Source: Ralstonia sp. RRA
GTDB taxonomy: Bacteria; Pseudomonadota; Gammaproteobacteria; Burkholderiales; Burkholderiaceae
Length of the DNA: 64,000 nt
Direction of reading: 5' to 3'
Assembly: GCF_037023145.1 (NCBI RefSeq)
Contig: NZ_CP146092.1
Coordinates: forward strand, 1,426,001 to 1,490,000
Shown here piece after piece: positions 47,790 through 61,273 of this stretch. The translations under genes were made by a program, and so were the position numbers. The notes under the pieces are model-generated. The model had not been told where the DNA came from. It worked only from the letters and a program-made list of their open reading frames with translations, and did no database searches. Within the stretch, counting starts at the first letter, position 1. Each line of letters starts with the position of its first letter.

Positions 47790-47827
47790 GGGGTCGTCTC
47801 AGAAAACGGAAAATAAAGCACGCTAAG
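47790..47827 (+). repeat. Left 38-bp inverted repeat of the mercury transposon
   Basis: Begins GGGGTCGTCTCAGAAAACGG and ends in GCACGCTAAG. It pairs with the right end and overlaps the last codons of merR by five bases, as usual in this group. Confidence 0.95.
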
Positions 47828-48257
47828 GCATAGCCGAACCTGCCAAGCTTGCTCCACCCTGTAGTGACGCGATCAGCGGGCAGGAAACGTTCCCCCTTCG
47901 CGCATGGCAGGCGCACACCAACTCAGACAGCACGGCCTCCATGCGCGCCAGGTCAGCCATTTTCTCGCGCACGTCCTTGAGCTTGTGCTCGGCCAGACTG
48001 CTGGCTTCCTCGCAATGGGTGCCATCCTCCAGCCGCAGCAGCTCGGCGATCTCATCCAGGCTGAAGCCCAGCCGCTGGGCTGATTTCACGAAGCGCACCC
48101 GCGTTACATCCGCCTCGCCATAGCGGCGGATGCTGCCATAGGGCTTGTCAGGCTCCAGCAACAAGCCCTTGCGCTGATAGAAACGGATGGTCTCCACATT
48201 GACCCCGGCCGCCTTGGCGAAAACGCCAATGGTCAGGTTCTCCAAATTGTTTTCCAT
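47823..48257 (-). CDS. merR: Mercury-responsive regulator MerR
   Basis: Dimeric DNA-distorting regulator of 144 residues. The winged HTH ([20 protein letters not shown]) is followed by the dimer helix and the three Hg(II)-binding cysteines: one in [10 protein letters not shown] and two in [12 protein letters not shown], at the positions usual for MerR (82, 117, 126). ATG 48257 fits the family start; the frame is open 28 codons upstream. It diverges from merT and autoregulates from the shared operator. Confidence 0.95.
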
Positions 48258-48262
48258 ATCGC

Positions 48263-48293
48263 TTGACTCCGTACATGAGTACGGAAGTAAGGT
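48263..48293 (+). promoter_or_regulatory. merT promoter and MerR operator
   Basis: -35 TTGACT (48263-48268), -10 TAAGGT (48288-48293) and a 19-bp spacer holding the dyad CCGTAC-ATGA-GTACGG (48269-48284). The overlong spacer is the hallmark of MerR-controlled promoters, in which the regulator untwists the DNA on binding Hg(II). It lies 36 bases before merT. Confidence 0.93.
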
Positions 48294-48328
48294 TACGCTA
48301 TCCAATTTCAATTCGAAAGGACAAGCGC

Positions 48329-48679
48329 ATGTCTGAACCAAAAACCGGGCGCGGCGCGCTCTTCACTGGAGGGCTTGCCGCCATCCTCGCCTCGGCTTGC
48401 TGCCTCGGGCCGTTGGTTCTGATCGCCTTGGGGTTCAGCGGCGCTTGGATCGGCAACTTGGCGGTGTTGGAACCCTATCGCCCCATCTTTATCGGCGTGG
48501 CGCTGGTGGCGTTGTTCTTCGCCTGGCGGCGCATCTACCGGCAGGCAGCGGCCTGCAAACCGGGTGAGGTCTGCGCGATTCCCCAAGTGCGAGCTACTTA
48601 CAAGCTCATTTTCTGGATCGTGGCCGCGCTGGTTCTGGTCGCGCTCGGATTTCCCTACGTCATGCCATTTTTCTACTGA
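48329..48679 (+). CDS. merT: Mercuric transport protein MerT
   Basis: Inner-membrane Hg(II) importer of 116 residues with three helices. The vicinal pair Cys24-Cys25 in helix one (ASACCLGP) and the cytoplasmic pair in AACKPGEVC are conserved; they pass Hg from MerP to MerA. First gene of the operon. Confidence 0.95.
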
Positions 48680-48691
48680 TCGGAGTTCACC

Positions 48692-48967
48692 ATGAAGAAA
48701 CTGTTTGCCTCCCTCGCCCTCGCCGCCGTTGTTGCCCCCGTCTGGGCCGCCACCCAGACCGTCACGCTGTCCGTACCGGGCATGACCTGCTCCGCCTGCC
48801 CGATCACTGTCAAGAAGGCGATTTCCAAGGTCGAAGGCGTCAGCAAAGTTGACGTGACTTTCGAGACACGCCAAGCGGTCGTCACCTTCGACGATGCCAA
48901 GACCAGCGTGCAGAAGCTGACCAAGGCAACCGCAGACGCGGGCTATCCGTCCAGCGTCAAGCAGTGA
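48692..48967 (+). CDS. merP: Periplasmic mercury-binding protein MerP
   Basis: A 91-residue protein with a 19-20 residue signal peptide (LALAAVVAPVWA-AT) and one heavy-metal-associated domain. The Hg-binding motif GMTCSAC has Cys33 and Cys36. It hands Hg(II) to MerT. Confidence 0.95.
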   Translation: MKKLFASLALAAVVAPVWAATQTVTLSVPGMTCSACPITVKKAISKVEGVSKVDVTFETRQAVVTFDDAKTSVQKLTKATADAGYPSSVKQ

Positions 48968-49026
48968 GTCACTGAAAACGGCACCGCAGCACAACGGACG
49001 TCATTGTCTGGCGCCACAAACGATAA

Positions 49027-50724
<1,698 letters not shown>

Positions 50725-50741
50725 GAAAAAGGAGGTGTTCA

Positions 50742-51107
50742 ATGAACGCCTACACGGTGTCCCGGCTGGCTCTTGATGCCGGGGTGAGCGTGCATATCGT
50801 GCGCGACTACCTGCTGCGCGGATTGCTGCGCCCGGTGGCGTGCACACCAGGCGGCTACGGCTTGTTCGATGACGCCGCCTTGCAACGGCTGTGCTTCGTG
50901 CGGGCGGCCTTCGAGGCGGGCATCGGCCTCGACGCGCTGGCGCGGCTGTGCCGGGCGCTGGATGCGGCGGACGGCGACGAAGCGGCCGCGCAGCTTGCCC
51001 TGCTGCGTCAGTTCGTCGAGCGTCGGCGCGAAGCGTTGGCCGATCTGGAAGTGCAGTTGGCCACCCTGCCGACCGAGCCGGCACAGCACGCGGAGAGTCT
51101 GCCATGA
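50742..51107 (+). CDS. merD: Secondary mer regulator MerD
   Basis: A 121-residue MerR relative that helps switch the operon off after mercury is gone. The [23 protein letters not shown] is clear, but the three MerR cysteines are absent. GGAGG precedes ATG 50742. Its end overlaps merE by four bases. Confidence 0.93.
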   Translation: MNAYTVSRLALDAGVSVHIVRDYLLRGLLRPVACTPGGYGLFDDAALQRLCFVRAAFEAGIGLDALARLCRALDAADGDEAAAQLALLRQFVERRREALADLEVQLATLPTEPAQHAESLP

Positions 51108-51340
51108 ACAACCCCGAGCGCTTGCCGTCCGAGACGCACAAACCGATCACCGGCTACCTGTGGGGCGGACTGGCTGTGCTGACTTGCCCCTGCCACCTGC
51201 CCATCCTCGCTGTCGTGCTGGCCGGCACAACCGCCGGTGCTTTCCTCGGCGAGCATTGGGTCATCGCGGCGCTCGGTTTGACCGGCCTGTTCCTTCTGTC
51301 CCTGTCGCGGGCGTTGCGGGCATTCAGGGAAAGAGAATGA
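51104..51340 (+). CDS. merE: Mercury transport protein MerE
   Basis: A 78-residue membrane protein with two helices. The first carries the cysteine pair in LTCPCHLP. The family moves Hg(II) and methylmercury across the inner membrane. Overlaps with merD before it and urf2 after it (ATGA in both cases) show translational coupling. Confidence 0.93.
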   Translation: MNNPERLPSETHKPITGYLWGGLAVLTCPCHLPILAVVLAGTTAGAFLGEHWVIAALGLTGLFLLSLSRALRAFRERE

Positions 51341-52326
51341 GCGCTTTCCGGCCGGATGGATGGACGACGCCGGAACTGGCCCAAGCGGTCGAGCGCGGGC
51401 AGCTTGAACTGCACTACCAGCCCGTCGTCGATCTGCGCAGTGGTGGGATTGTCGGCGCGGAAGCCCTGTTGCGCTGGCGTCATCCGACGCTTGGACTATT
51501 GCCACCGGGCCAGTTCCTGCCCGTGGTCGAATCGTCCGGCCTGATGCCTGAAATCGGCGCTTGGGTGCTGGGCGAAGCCTGCCGCCAGATGCGTGACTGG
51601 CGAATGCTGGCATGGCGACCGTTCCGGCTGGCCGTCAATGTTTCGGCGAGCCAAGTGGGACCGGACTTCGACGGGTGGGTAAAGGGCGTGCTGGCTGATG
51701 CCGAGTTGCCCGCCGAGTATCTCGAAATCGAGCTGACCGAATCGGTCGCGTTTGGTGATCCGGCGATCTTCCCCGCCCTGGACGCCTCGCGGCAGATCGG
51801 TGTGCGCTTCGCCGCCGATGACTTCGGGACGGGGTATTCCTGTCTGCAACATCTGAAGTGCTGCCCAATCAGCACGCTCAAGATCGACCAATCGTTTGTC
51901 GCCGGGCTCGCCAACGACCGCCGCGACCAAACCATCGTGCACACCGTGATTCAGCTTGCGCACGGGCTGGGCATGGATGTGGTGGCTGAAGGCGTGGAAA
52001 CATCGGCGAGTCTTGATCTATTGCGACAAGCGGACTGCGACACAGGACAAGGCTTCCTGTTCGCGAAGCCAATGCCGGCGGCGGCATTCGCCGTCTTCGT
52101 CAGTCAATGGAGGGGTGCCACCATGAATGCAAGTGACTCGACCACCACCAGTTGCTGCGTGTGCTGCAAGGAAATCCCGCTCGATGCCGCCTTCACCCCG
52201 GAAGGCGCGGAATACGTCGAGCACTTCTGCGGGTTGGAGTGTTATCAACGCTTCGAAGCGCGTGCCAAGACAGGGAACGAAACCGATGCCGATCCGAACG
52301 CCTGCGACTCGCTACCGTCAGATTGA
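51337..52326 (+). CDS. urf2: Urf2: EAL-domain protein with DUF3330 tail
   Basis: A 329-residue protein. Residues 1-255 form an EAL fold in the c-di-GMP phosphodiesterase style ([38 protein letters not shown]). The signature glutamate stretch reads GAEALLR, so the first E of EAL is kept in altered context; activity is uncertain. Residues 263-329 form a DUF3330 cysteine-rich domain (CCVCCKEIP, then [11 protein letters not shown]). An internal ATG at 52123 after GGAGGGG could also produce this domain alone. It is the last gene of the mer transcript before res. Confidence 0.85.
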   Translation: MSAFRPDGWTTPELAQAVERGQLELHYQPVVDLRSGGIVGAEALLRWRHPTLGLLPPGQFLPVVESSGLMPEIGAWVLGEACRQMRDWRMLAWRPFRLAVNVSASQVGPDFDGWVKGVLADAELPAEYLEIELTESVAFGDPAIFPALDASRQIGVRFAADDFGTGYSCLQHLKCCPISTLKIDQSFVAGLANDRRDQTIVHTVIQLAHGLGMDVVAEGVETSASLDLLRQADCDTGQGFLFAKPMPAAAFAVFVSQWRGATMNASDSTTTSCCVCCKEIPLDAAFTPEGAEYVEHFCGLECYQRFEARAKTGNETDADPNACDSLPSD

Positions 52327-52456
52327 GGCATACCCTAACTTGGCGTCAGACCATCCGGCGCTAAATCGTCAGAATAGAGTTGCCTTCCGAATTGATTGAC
52401 ATACGCCGTCAAGGGTCATAGATTTCTTCCTGACACATTTCCCTCAGGAGGATACC
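52327..52456. other. Resolution site (res) region
   Basis: The 130 bp before tnpR contain no gene and several short imperfect inverted repeats rich in CGTCAG and TGACA-type blocks. This is the standard place for the three resolvase-binding subsites and the tnpR promoter in Tn21-type elements. Subsites I cannot delimit exactly by eye. Confidence 0.7.
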
Positions 52457-53017
52457 TTGCACGGTCAGCGCATCGGTTACGTCCGCGTCAGCAGCTTCGA
52501 CCAGAACCCAGAACGGCAGCTCGAACAGATCCAGGTGGATAAAGTGTTCACCGACAAGGCGTCGGGCAAGGACACACGGCGGCCCGAACTGGAACGGCTG
52601 CTCGCCTTCGTGCGCGAAGGCGACACGGTCGTGGTGCACAGCATGGATCGTCTGGCGCGCAACCTCGACGACCTGCGCCGCCTGGTGCAGGGCCTCACCC
52701 AGCGCGGCGTACGCATCGAGTTCCTTAAGGAGCATTTGACCTTCACCGGCGAGGACTCGCCGATGGCGAACCTGATGCTGTCGGTAATGGGCGCGTTCGC
52801 CGAGTTCGAACGCGCCTTGATCCGCGAGCGGCAGCGCGAGGGCATCGCGCTCGCCAAGCAGCGCGGGGCCTACCGTGGCAGGAAGAAATCCCTGTCGTCT
52901 GAGCGTATTGCCGAACTGCGCCAACGTGTCGAGGCTGGCGAGCAAAAGACCAAGCTGGCTCGTGAATTCGGAATCAGTCGCGAAACCCTGTATCAATACT
53001 TGAGAACGGATCAGTAA
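52457..53017 (+). CDS. tnpR: Serine resolvase TnpR
   Basis: Resolves cointegrates at res. The 186 residues hold the catalytic domain (YVRVSSFDQNPERQ with the active serine; MDRLARN; MGAFAEFERALIRERQREG) and a C-terminal HTH (KTKLAREFGISRETLYQYL). The start is TTG at 52457, with AGGAGG eight bases before; no ATG fits. Stop and tnpA start are two bases apart. Confidence 0.95.
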   Translation: MHGQRIGYVRVSSFDQNPERQLEQIQVDKVFTDKASGKDTRRPELERLLAFVREGDTVVVHSMDRLARNLDDLRRLVQGLTQRGVRIEFLKEHLTFTGEDSPMANLMLSVMGAFAEFERALIRERQREGIALAKQRGAYRGRKKSLSSERIAELRQRVEAGEQKTKLAREFGISRETLYQYLRTDQ

Positions 53018-53499
53018 ATATGCCACGTCGTTCAATCCTGTCCGCCGCCGAGCGCGAAAGCCTGCTGGCGTTGCCGGACACCAAGGATGAGTTGATCCGT
53101 CACTACACGTTCAGCGAAACCGACCTCTCCATCATCCGGCAGCGGCGCGGCCCGGCCAACCGGCTGGGCTTCGCCGTGCAGCTCTGTTACCTGCGCTTTC
53201 CTGGTGTCATCCTGGGCGTCGATGAGCCGCCGTTTCCGCCCTTGTTGAAACTGGTCGCCGACCAGCTCAAGGTCAGCGTCGAAAGCTGGGACGAATACGG
53301 GCAGCGGGAGCAGACCCGGCGCGAGCACCTGGTCGAACTGCAAACGGTGTTCGGCTTCCAGCCCTTTACCATGGGCCACTACCGGCAGGCCGTCCAGTTG
53401 CTGACCGAGATGGCCTTGCAGACCGACAAGGGCATCGTGCTGGCCAGCACCTTGATCGAGCACCTGCGGCAGCAGTCGGTCATTCTGCCTGCCCTCAAC

Positions 53500-53609
53500 G
53501 GGGTCTCCTCGTTTTCAGTGCAATAAGTGACGGTACGCAAAGCTAGCACTGGCGCGGGGGTGGTCTGGGTAGACCGTTGATTTCATTGACTTTCCTGTTC
53601 GCTTTGTAA
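53500..53609 (+). repeat. Left 110-bp inverted repeat of IS1071
   Basis: Begins GGGGTCTCCTCGTTTTCAGT. The right copy matches over the full length with a few mismatches, for example in the stretch after GCGCGG. Confidence 0.93.
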
Positions 53610-53644
53610 ACGGGTATGGTGGCCTCCCACTTTTGAGGTTCACG

Positions 53645-56560
53645 ATGCAGGGTTGGCACACAACGTTTTTGGGGATGCGTGGGCTCCCCCGCGATATCAG
53701 CGACTTCGAGATGAAGGCATTTTTCACCTTCGATGGTGCCGAGCGCGACGCAATCAATGCACGCCGAGGTGATTCCCACAAGCTTGGTCTGGCGCTCCAT
53801 ATTGGTTTCCTGCGCATGAGTGGGCGTTTGCTCGGTGCCTTTCGGGTAATTCCAGTAGCCTTGTGGCGCCACCTTGGCAACGAGCTTGGCATTGCAGCAC
53901 CAGAAGTCGCCTCGCTGAGAGCCATGTATGAACGCGGGCGCACGCTATTCGATCACCAACAAGTAGCCTGCACGGTCCTTGGATTCCAGTGGATGAGCGA
54001 GCACCAGCGCCGCTCACTGGTACGTGAACTGCGCGACGAAGTGGCGCGCTGCGCCGACCGCGATCAGCTACTCGTGCGGGCGCGTCAATGGCTGTACAAG
54101 AACAAGCTGGTGATCGTGCACGAGCGGGCAATTCGGACACTGATTGCGGCGGCACTTGCCCAGCTTGAAGTTGAAACAGGCACCGCCATCGCCGCCAGCG
54201 TTGATCCAGCAACACTTGATCGCTGGCGAGCCTCAGTTTCAGAGCCGCGCCCAGATGGACAAACCCAGCAGAGTTGGCTATGGGCTGCACCGGCGAAACA
54301 CTCAACCCGCCAAATCAGCGAGGTACTGGAGCGCATCGACCTGCTTTACACGCTGGACGTTCATAAGCACCTGGCAGACATCCCCGATCTCATCTTGCGC
54401 CGCTACGCGCGCCGACTTGTCTCCAGGCCGCCCTCAGCCGGAGCCAAGATCAAAGAGCCAGCGCGCACCGTGGAGGTCGCATGCTTTCTTCGGTATTGCC
54501 TGTTCACCACCACAGACCAGTTGATCCTTATGGTGCAGCGCCGGATCGCCGATCTGTGGCGTCAGGCTGCCGCCGATGTCCCCGCTACCGTCAATTGGGC
54601 CGCAATGTACAAAACGCTGCTCGGCGAACTTGTTGCCTTGAGCGCGCAAGGTGCGGTGCCAGATGCTGAGTTGCGTGCCCGTCTTGAAGCCTTGATCACC
54701 GAAACCCAGAAACGCAAACCACCGAGCAGGGCCTCCCTGGTCCGCGAGGGATTGATTGATGGAATTCGCCCCGTGCGGTCGTTGCTCGTCGCCATTGCAA
54801 AGCTGCCCTGGCAGGCCACCGGCGAGCATCCTGCCATCGAGTACCTTGCCAAGCTGCAAGCTTTATATCTCAAAGGATCCAGAAAGCTGCCAGTTGAAGT
54901 GGTGGCACCAAGTCTGGGAATGATCTGGCAGGTTTCGATCTCCAGCCCAGACCGGGAACGGGCGTTTCAGGCGTTGGAGGTGGCCACCCTGTTTGCCCTG
55001 CGCCGCGCGGTGCGCAATGGCTCGGTCTGGATTGAGCACAGCCTGAGCTTTCGGGGTCGTGCGCGCTTGTTCTTCACGGACGAGCGTTGGCAGGCAGAGT
55101 CCAAGAAACACTATGCCCGTCTATCGTTACCCAGCAAGGCTGCCACTTTCTTGAAGCCTTTGCTGGCCAGAGTAACTGCCGGTGTCGATGCGGTGGCCGC
55201 TGCAGCCCGCAGTGGCGTACTGCGCGTGGATGATGAACTCCATTTGTCGCCATTGCCCGCAGAGGACGAAGACCCAGAAGTGACCAAGCTGCGCGCGGCT
55301 TTGGATCACCGCATCGGTGAGGTTCAATTGCCGGAAGTGATTCTGGCCGTTGACGCCCAGGTGCGCTTTAGCTGGATCATGCTCGGACGTGAGCCGCGCT
55401 CTACCGACGAGCTGCTGATGGTCTATGCCGGCATCATGGCCCACGGCACCAGTCTGACTGCGGTCGAATGCGCGCGCATGATTCCGCAATTGTCTGCCAC
55501 CAGCATTCGCCAGGCCATGCGCTGGGCGCGGGACGAACGGCGTCTGAGCCAGGCCTGCCAGGCTGTGCTGGAATTCATGCAGCGACACCCGATTGCCGCC
55601 ACCTGGGGGCGGTCCGATTTGGCATCTTCTGACATGATGACCATGGAGACCACCAAACGGGTGTGGCAAGCCCGGCTTGATCCTCGGCGCAACACACCTT
55701 CCATTGGAATCTACTCCCATGTAAAAGACCGGTGGGGCATCTTCCATGCGCAGCCCTTTGTGCTCAATGAGCGCCAGGCGGGCGTGGCCATTGAAGGTGT
55801 CATCCGCCAAGAAAAGCTGGAGACCAGCCAGCTTGCTGTGGATACCCATGGCTACACCGACTTTGCCATGTCACATGCCCGTTTGCTTGGTTTTGATCTT
55901 TGCCCGCGGTTGAAGGAACTCAAACAGCGCCACCTCTTTGTGCCACGCGGCACCAAAGTGCCCGCAGAAATCGCTGCGGTGTGCGAAGCCAATGTCGACG
56001 TCGCTTTGATCGAAAAGCATTGGGATAGTCTGGTGCACCTGGCAGCCTCGGTCATGAGCGGACATGCCAGTGCGGTGGCAGCTCTTGCGCGGTTCGGTTC
56101 TGCCGCCCAGGGCGATCCAATCTATGAGGCTGGCGTGCAATTGGGGCGGTTGCTGCGTACGGCGTTTTTGGCTGACTACTTTGTCAAGGACGCTTTCAGG
56201 AACGAGTTGCGCCGGGTGCTCAATCGGGGCGAGGCTGTTAACGCCCTCAAGCGCGCCATTTATACCGGCCGGATCAGCCCGGCGCAGGCCAAACGTGTCG
56301 ATGAAATGCAGGCTGTGGCCGATGCGTTGAGCCTGATGGCCAACATCGTGATGGCGTGGAATACCTCACAGATGCAGGCGGTCCTGGATCGCTGGTCGAA
56401 CCGCCGCCAGGTCATTCCACCGGAACTGATCGGGAAGATTGCGCCCACCAGGCTGGAGAGCATCAACTTGCGGGGTGTGTTTCGCTTCCCGGTTGACCGC
56501 TATGCTGACCAAATCCTGCCTTCGCGGCCAAATGCATCGATAACTGGCACCAATGGATGA
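53645..56560 (+). CDS. tnpA: IS1071 transposase TnpA
   Basis: A 971-residue Tn3-family DDE transposase, intact. The start ATG 53645 gives the standard length; an in-frame ATG four codons earlier exists. Catalytic region visible at AVDTHGYTDFAMSHA and at the helical stretch FRNELRRVLNRGEAVNALK. It lies wholly inside the two long inverted repeats and should be functional. Confidence 0.95.
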   Translation: MQGWHTTFLGMRGLPRDISDFEMKAFFTFDGAERDAINARRGDSHKLGLALHIGFLRMSGRLLGAFRVIPVALWRHLGNELGIAAPEVASLRAMYERGRTLFDHQQVACTVLGFQWMSEHQRRSLVRELRDEVARCADRDQLLVRARQWLYKNKLVIVHERAIRTLIAAALAQLEVETGTAIAASVDPATLDRWRASVSEPRPDGQTQQSWLWAAPAKHSTRQISEVLERIDLLYTLDVHKHLADIPDLILRRYARRLVSRPPSAGAKIKEPARTVEVACFLRYCLFTTTDQLILMVQRRIADLWRQAAADVPATVNWAAMYKTLLGELVALSAQGAVPDAELRARLEALITETQKRKPPSRASLVREGLIDGIRPVRSLLVAIAKLPWQATGEHPAIEYLAKLQALYLKGSRKLPVEVVAPSLGMIWQVSISSPDRERAFQALEVATLFALRRAVRNGSVWIEHSLSFRGRARLFFTDERWQAESKKHYARLSLPSKAATFLKPLLARVTAGVDAVAAAARSGVLRVDDELHLSPLPAEDEDPEVTKLRAALDHRIGEVQLPEVILAVDAQVRFSWIMLGREPRSTDELLMVYAGIMAHGTSLTAVECARMIPQLSATSIRQAMRWARDERRLSQACQAVLEFMQRHPIAATWGRSDLASSDMMTMETTKRVWQARLDPRRNTPSIGIYSHVKDRWGIFHAQPFVLNERQAGVAIEGVIRQEKLETSQLAVDTHGYTDFAMSHARLLGFDLCPRLKELKQRHLFVPRGTKVPAEIAAVCEANVDVALIEKHWDSLVHLAASVMSGHASAVAALARFGSAAQGDPIYEAGVQLGRLLRTAFLADYFVKDAFRNELRRVLNRGEAVNALKRAIYTGRISPAQAKRVDEMQAVADALSLMANIVMAWNTSQMQAVLDRWSNRRQVIPPELIGKIAPTRLESINLRGVFRFPVDRYADQILPSRPNASITGTNG

Positions 56561-56593
56561 AACCGACCACGGTTTGACGCCACGAATCGCAGA

Positions 56594-56703
56594 TTTGAAA
56601 GTGAACAGGAAAGTCAATGAAATCAACGATCTACCAACACCACCTCCGCGCCAGTGCTAGCTTTTCGTACCGTCACTTATTGCACTGAAAACGAGGAGAC
56701 CCC
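56594..56703 (-). repeat. Right 110-bp inverted repeat of IS1071
   Basis: Inverse of the left copy. It ends with CGAGGAGACCCC, followed by the second TCAAC duplication copy at 56704-56708. Confidence 0.93.
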
Positions 56704-59190
56704 TCAACGCCGTCGAGCGGGCGAGCGCCGAAGCAATCACCCGCGCCAACCGGCGCATCTACGATGCCTTGGCCGAACCGCTGTCGGACGCGCATCGCCG
56801 CCGCCTCGACGATCTGCTCAAGCGTCGGGACAACGGCAAAACGACCTGGCTGGCCTGGCTGCGCCAATCGCCCGTCAAACCGAATTCGCGGCACATGCTG
56901 GAACACATCGAACGCCTCAAAGCGTGGCAGGCGCTCGACCTGCCTTCTGGCATCGAGCGGTCGGTGCACCAGAACCGCCTGCTCAAGATCGCCCGTGAGG
57001 GTGGCCAGATGACGCCCGCCGACCTGGCCAAGTTCGAGGCGCAGCGACGCTATGCCACCCTGGTGGCGCTTGCCATCGAGGGCATGGCCACCGTCACCGA
57101 CGAAATCATCGACCTGCACGACCGCATCCTGGGCAAGCTGTTCAACGCCGCCAAGAACAAGCATCAGCAGCAATTCCAGGCGTCCGGCAAGGCGATCAAC
57201 GCCAAGGTGCGGCTGTTCGGCCGCATCGGCCAGGCGCTGATCGAGGCCAAGCAGGCGGGCCGCGATCCGTTCGCCGCCATCGAGGCCGTCATGTCCTGGG
57301 ATGCCTTCGCCGAGAGCGTCACCGAAGCGCAGAAGCTTGCGCAGCCCGAGGACTTCGATTTCCTGCACCGCATCGGCGAAAGCTACGCCACGCTGCGCCG
57401 CTACGCGCCGGAATTCCTTGCCGTGCTCAAGCTGCGGGCCGCTCCCGCCGCGAAGGACGTGCTCGACGCCATCGAGGTGCTGCGCGGCATGAACAGCGAC
57501 AACGCCCGCAAGGTGCCCGCCGACGCGCCGACCGAGTTCATCAAGCCGCGCTGGCAGAAGCTGGTCATGACCGACACCGGCATCGACCGGCGCTACTACG
57601 AACTGTGCGCGCTGTCGGAGATGAAGAACGCGTTGCGTTCCGGCGACATCTGGGTGCAGGGGTCGCGCCAGTTCAAGGACTTCGAGGACTACCTGGTGCC
57701 GCCCGCGAAATTCGCCAGCCTCAAGCAGGCCAGCGAATTGCCGCTGGCCGTGGCCACCGACTGCAACCGGTACCTGAACGACCGGCTGACGCTGCTGGAA
57801 ACACAGCTTGCCACCGTCAACCGTATGGCGACGGCCAACGAGCTGCCGGACGCCATCATCACCGAGTCAGGCTTGAAGATCACGCCGCTCGACGCGGCGG
57901 TACCCGACACCGCCCAAGCGCTGATCGACCAGACGGCAATGATCCTGCCGCACGTCAAGATCACCGAACTGCTGCTGGAGGTGGACGAATGGACGGGCTT
58001 CACTCGGCATTTCGCGCATCTGAAATCGGGCGACCCGGCCAAAGACAAGAACCTGTTGCTGACCACGATCCTCGCCGACGCGATCAACCTGGGCCTGACC
58101 AAGATGGCGGAGTCTTGCCCCGGCACGACCTACGCCAAGCTGGCTTGGCTGCAAGCCTGGCACATCCGCGACGAAACCTACGGGGCGGCGCTGGCCGATC
58201 TGGTCAACGCACAGTTCCGCCATCCCTTCGCCGAGCACTGGGGCGACGGCACCACCTCATCGTCGGACGGCCAGAACTTCCGCACCGGCAGCAAGGCCGA
58301 GAGCACCGGCCACATCAACCCGAAATACGGGAGCAGCCCAGGGCGGACGTTCTACACCCACATTTCTGACCAGTACGCGCCATTTCACACCAAGGTCGTG
58401 AACGTCGGCGTGCGCGATTCGACCTACGTGCTCGACGGCCTGCTGTACCACGAGTCCGACTTGCGGATCGAGGAGCATTACACCGACACGGCGGGCTTCA
58501 CCGATCACGTCTTCGCCCTGATGCACCTCCTGGGCTTCCGCTTCGCGCCGCGCATCCGCGACCTGGGCGACACCAAGCTCTACATCCCGAAGGGCGACGC
58601 CGCCTATGACGCGCTGAAACCCATGATCGGCGGCACGCTCAACATCAAGCACGTCCGCGCCCATTGGGACGAAATCCTGCGGCTGGCCACCTCGATCAAG
58701 CAGGGCACGGTGACGGCCTCCCTGATGCTCCGAAAGCTCGGCAGCTACCCACGCCAGAACGGCCTGGCCGTGGCGCTCCGCGAGCTGGGCCGCATCGAGC
58801 GCACGCTGTTCATCCTGGACTGGCTGCAAAGCGTGGAACTGCGCCGCCGCGTGCATGCCGGCCTGAACAAGGGCGAGGCGCGCAATGCGCTGGCCAGGGC
58901 AGTGTTTTTCAACCGCCTGGGTGAAATCCGCGACCGCAGTTTCGAGCAGCAGCGCTACCGGGCTAGCGGCCTCAATCTGGTAACGGCTGCCGTCGTGTTG
59001 TGGAACACGGTCTATCTGGAACGGGCTGCGCACGCGCTGCGTGGCAACGGCCATGCCGTTGATGACGCGCTGTTGCAGTACCTGTCGCCGCTCGGTTGGG
59101 AGCACATCAACCTCACCGGCGATTACCTCTGGCGCAGCAGCGCCAAGATCGGCGCGGGCAAGTTCAGGCCGCTACGACCGCTGCAACCGG

Positions 59191-59228
59191 CTTAGCGTGC
59201 TTTATTTTCCGTTTTCTGAGGCGACCCC
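59191..59228 (-). repeat. Right 38-bp inverted repeat of the mercury transposon
   Basis: Starts CTTAGCGTGC and ends GAGGCGACCCC. It pairs with 47790-47827 with one mismatch. It ends four bases before the stop codon of the sigma-54 regulator gene, whose coding region it just leaves intact. Confidence 0.95.
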
Positions 59229-59232
59229 GGGA

Positions 59233-60936
<1,704 letters not shown>

Positions 60937-61030
60937 TGGCTTGTTTTCCCCAGGCCACTTGTCCGTCGGGCCGTGCGGCGAGCTTACACCACGTCGTTGC
61001 GGGTTCGAAAGCCGCCACGCCCGCCCGCCG

Positions 61031-61050
61031 CTGATTCATATCTGAATCAG
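61031..61050. promoter_or_regulatory. Perfect 20-bp dyad, likely activator-binding site
   Basis: CTGATTCATATCTGAATCAG has 8-bp perfect arms around TATC. It lies 95 bp from the activator start and about 117 bp upstream of the -24 element, the distance usual for upstream activating sequences of sigma-54 activators. Confidence 0.6.
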
Positions 61051-61166
61051 GCGCCGTCAAAAGCGGTTCGCGTTACCGGGCCGGCATGCGCGCCCAGCGT
61101 GCGGCCGTGCCGCGATTCGATCGCGCGTGGGCATTGGCAGCGCCGGGGCGCCGTGGCTCGCACGTC

Positions 61167-61180
61167 GGCATGCCGCTTGC
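61167..61180 (+). promoter_or_regulatory. Candidate sigma-54 promoter (-24/-12)
   Basis: GGCATGCCGCTTGC has the invariant GG and GC ten bases apart and keeps TTGC at -12. It is 93 bp before the DUF485 gene. The match to TGGCAC-N5-TTGC is good but not perfect. Confidence 0.5.
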
Positions 61181-61273
61181 TCAAGGGACGTCGGCGCCAG
61201 GACGCCGCGTCTGCCGGCTGTGCGGCGCCAACAAATCACGCCCGCCTGAACGGGCGCAATCCAGGAGACAACC

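Larger units (their letters stand above)
53500..56703 (+). mobile_element. IS1071, complete
   Basis: A 3204-bp Tn3-family insertion sequence of exactly the known IS1071 length with long inverted repeats of about 110 bp (53500-53609 and 56594-56703) and a 5-bp duplication TCAAC at 53495-53499 and 56704-56708. It holds a single transposase gene and no resolvase. IS1071 commonly flanks xenobiotic catabolic genes, such as haloacid degradation genes, which also lie close by here. Confidence 0.97.
53020..59195 (+). pseudogene. tnpA: Tn21-type transposase gene split by IS1071
   Basis: The 5' part (53020-53499, 160 codons, ends LPALN) and 3' part (56709-59195, starts [14 protein letters not shown]) join in frame when IS1071 and one TCAAC copy are removed, giving 988 codons, the normal TnpA length of Tn21/Tn501. 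In the present state the 5' frame stops nine codons into the IS and the 3' frame lacks the N-terminal domain, although it is long and undamaged from 56769. So the transposon cannot make its own full-length transposase; it could be moved in trans. Confidence 0.95.
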
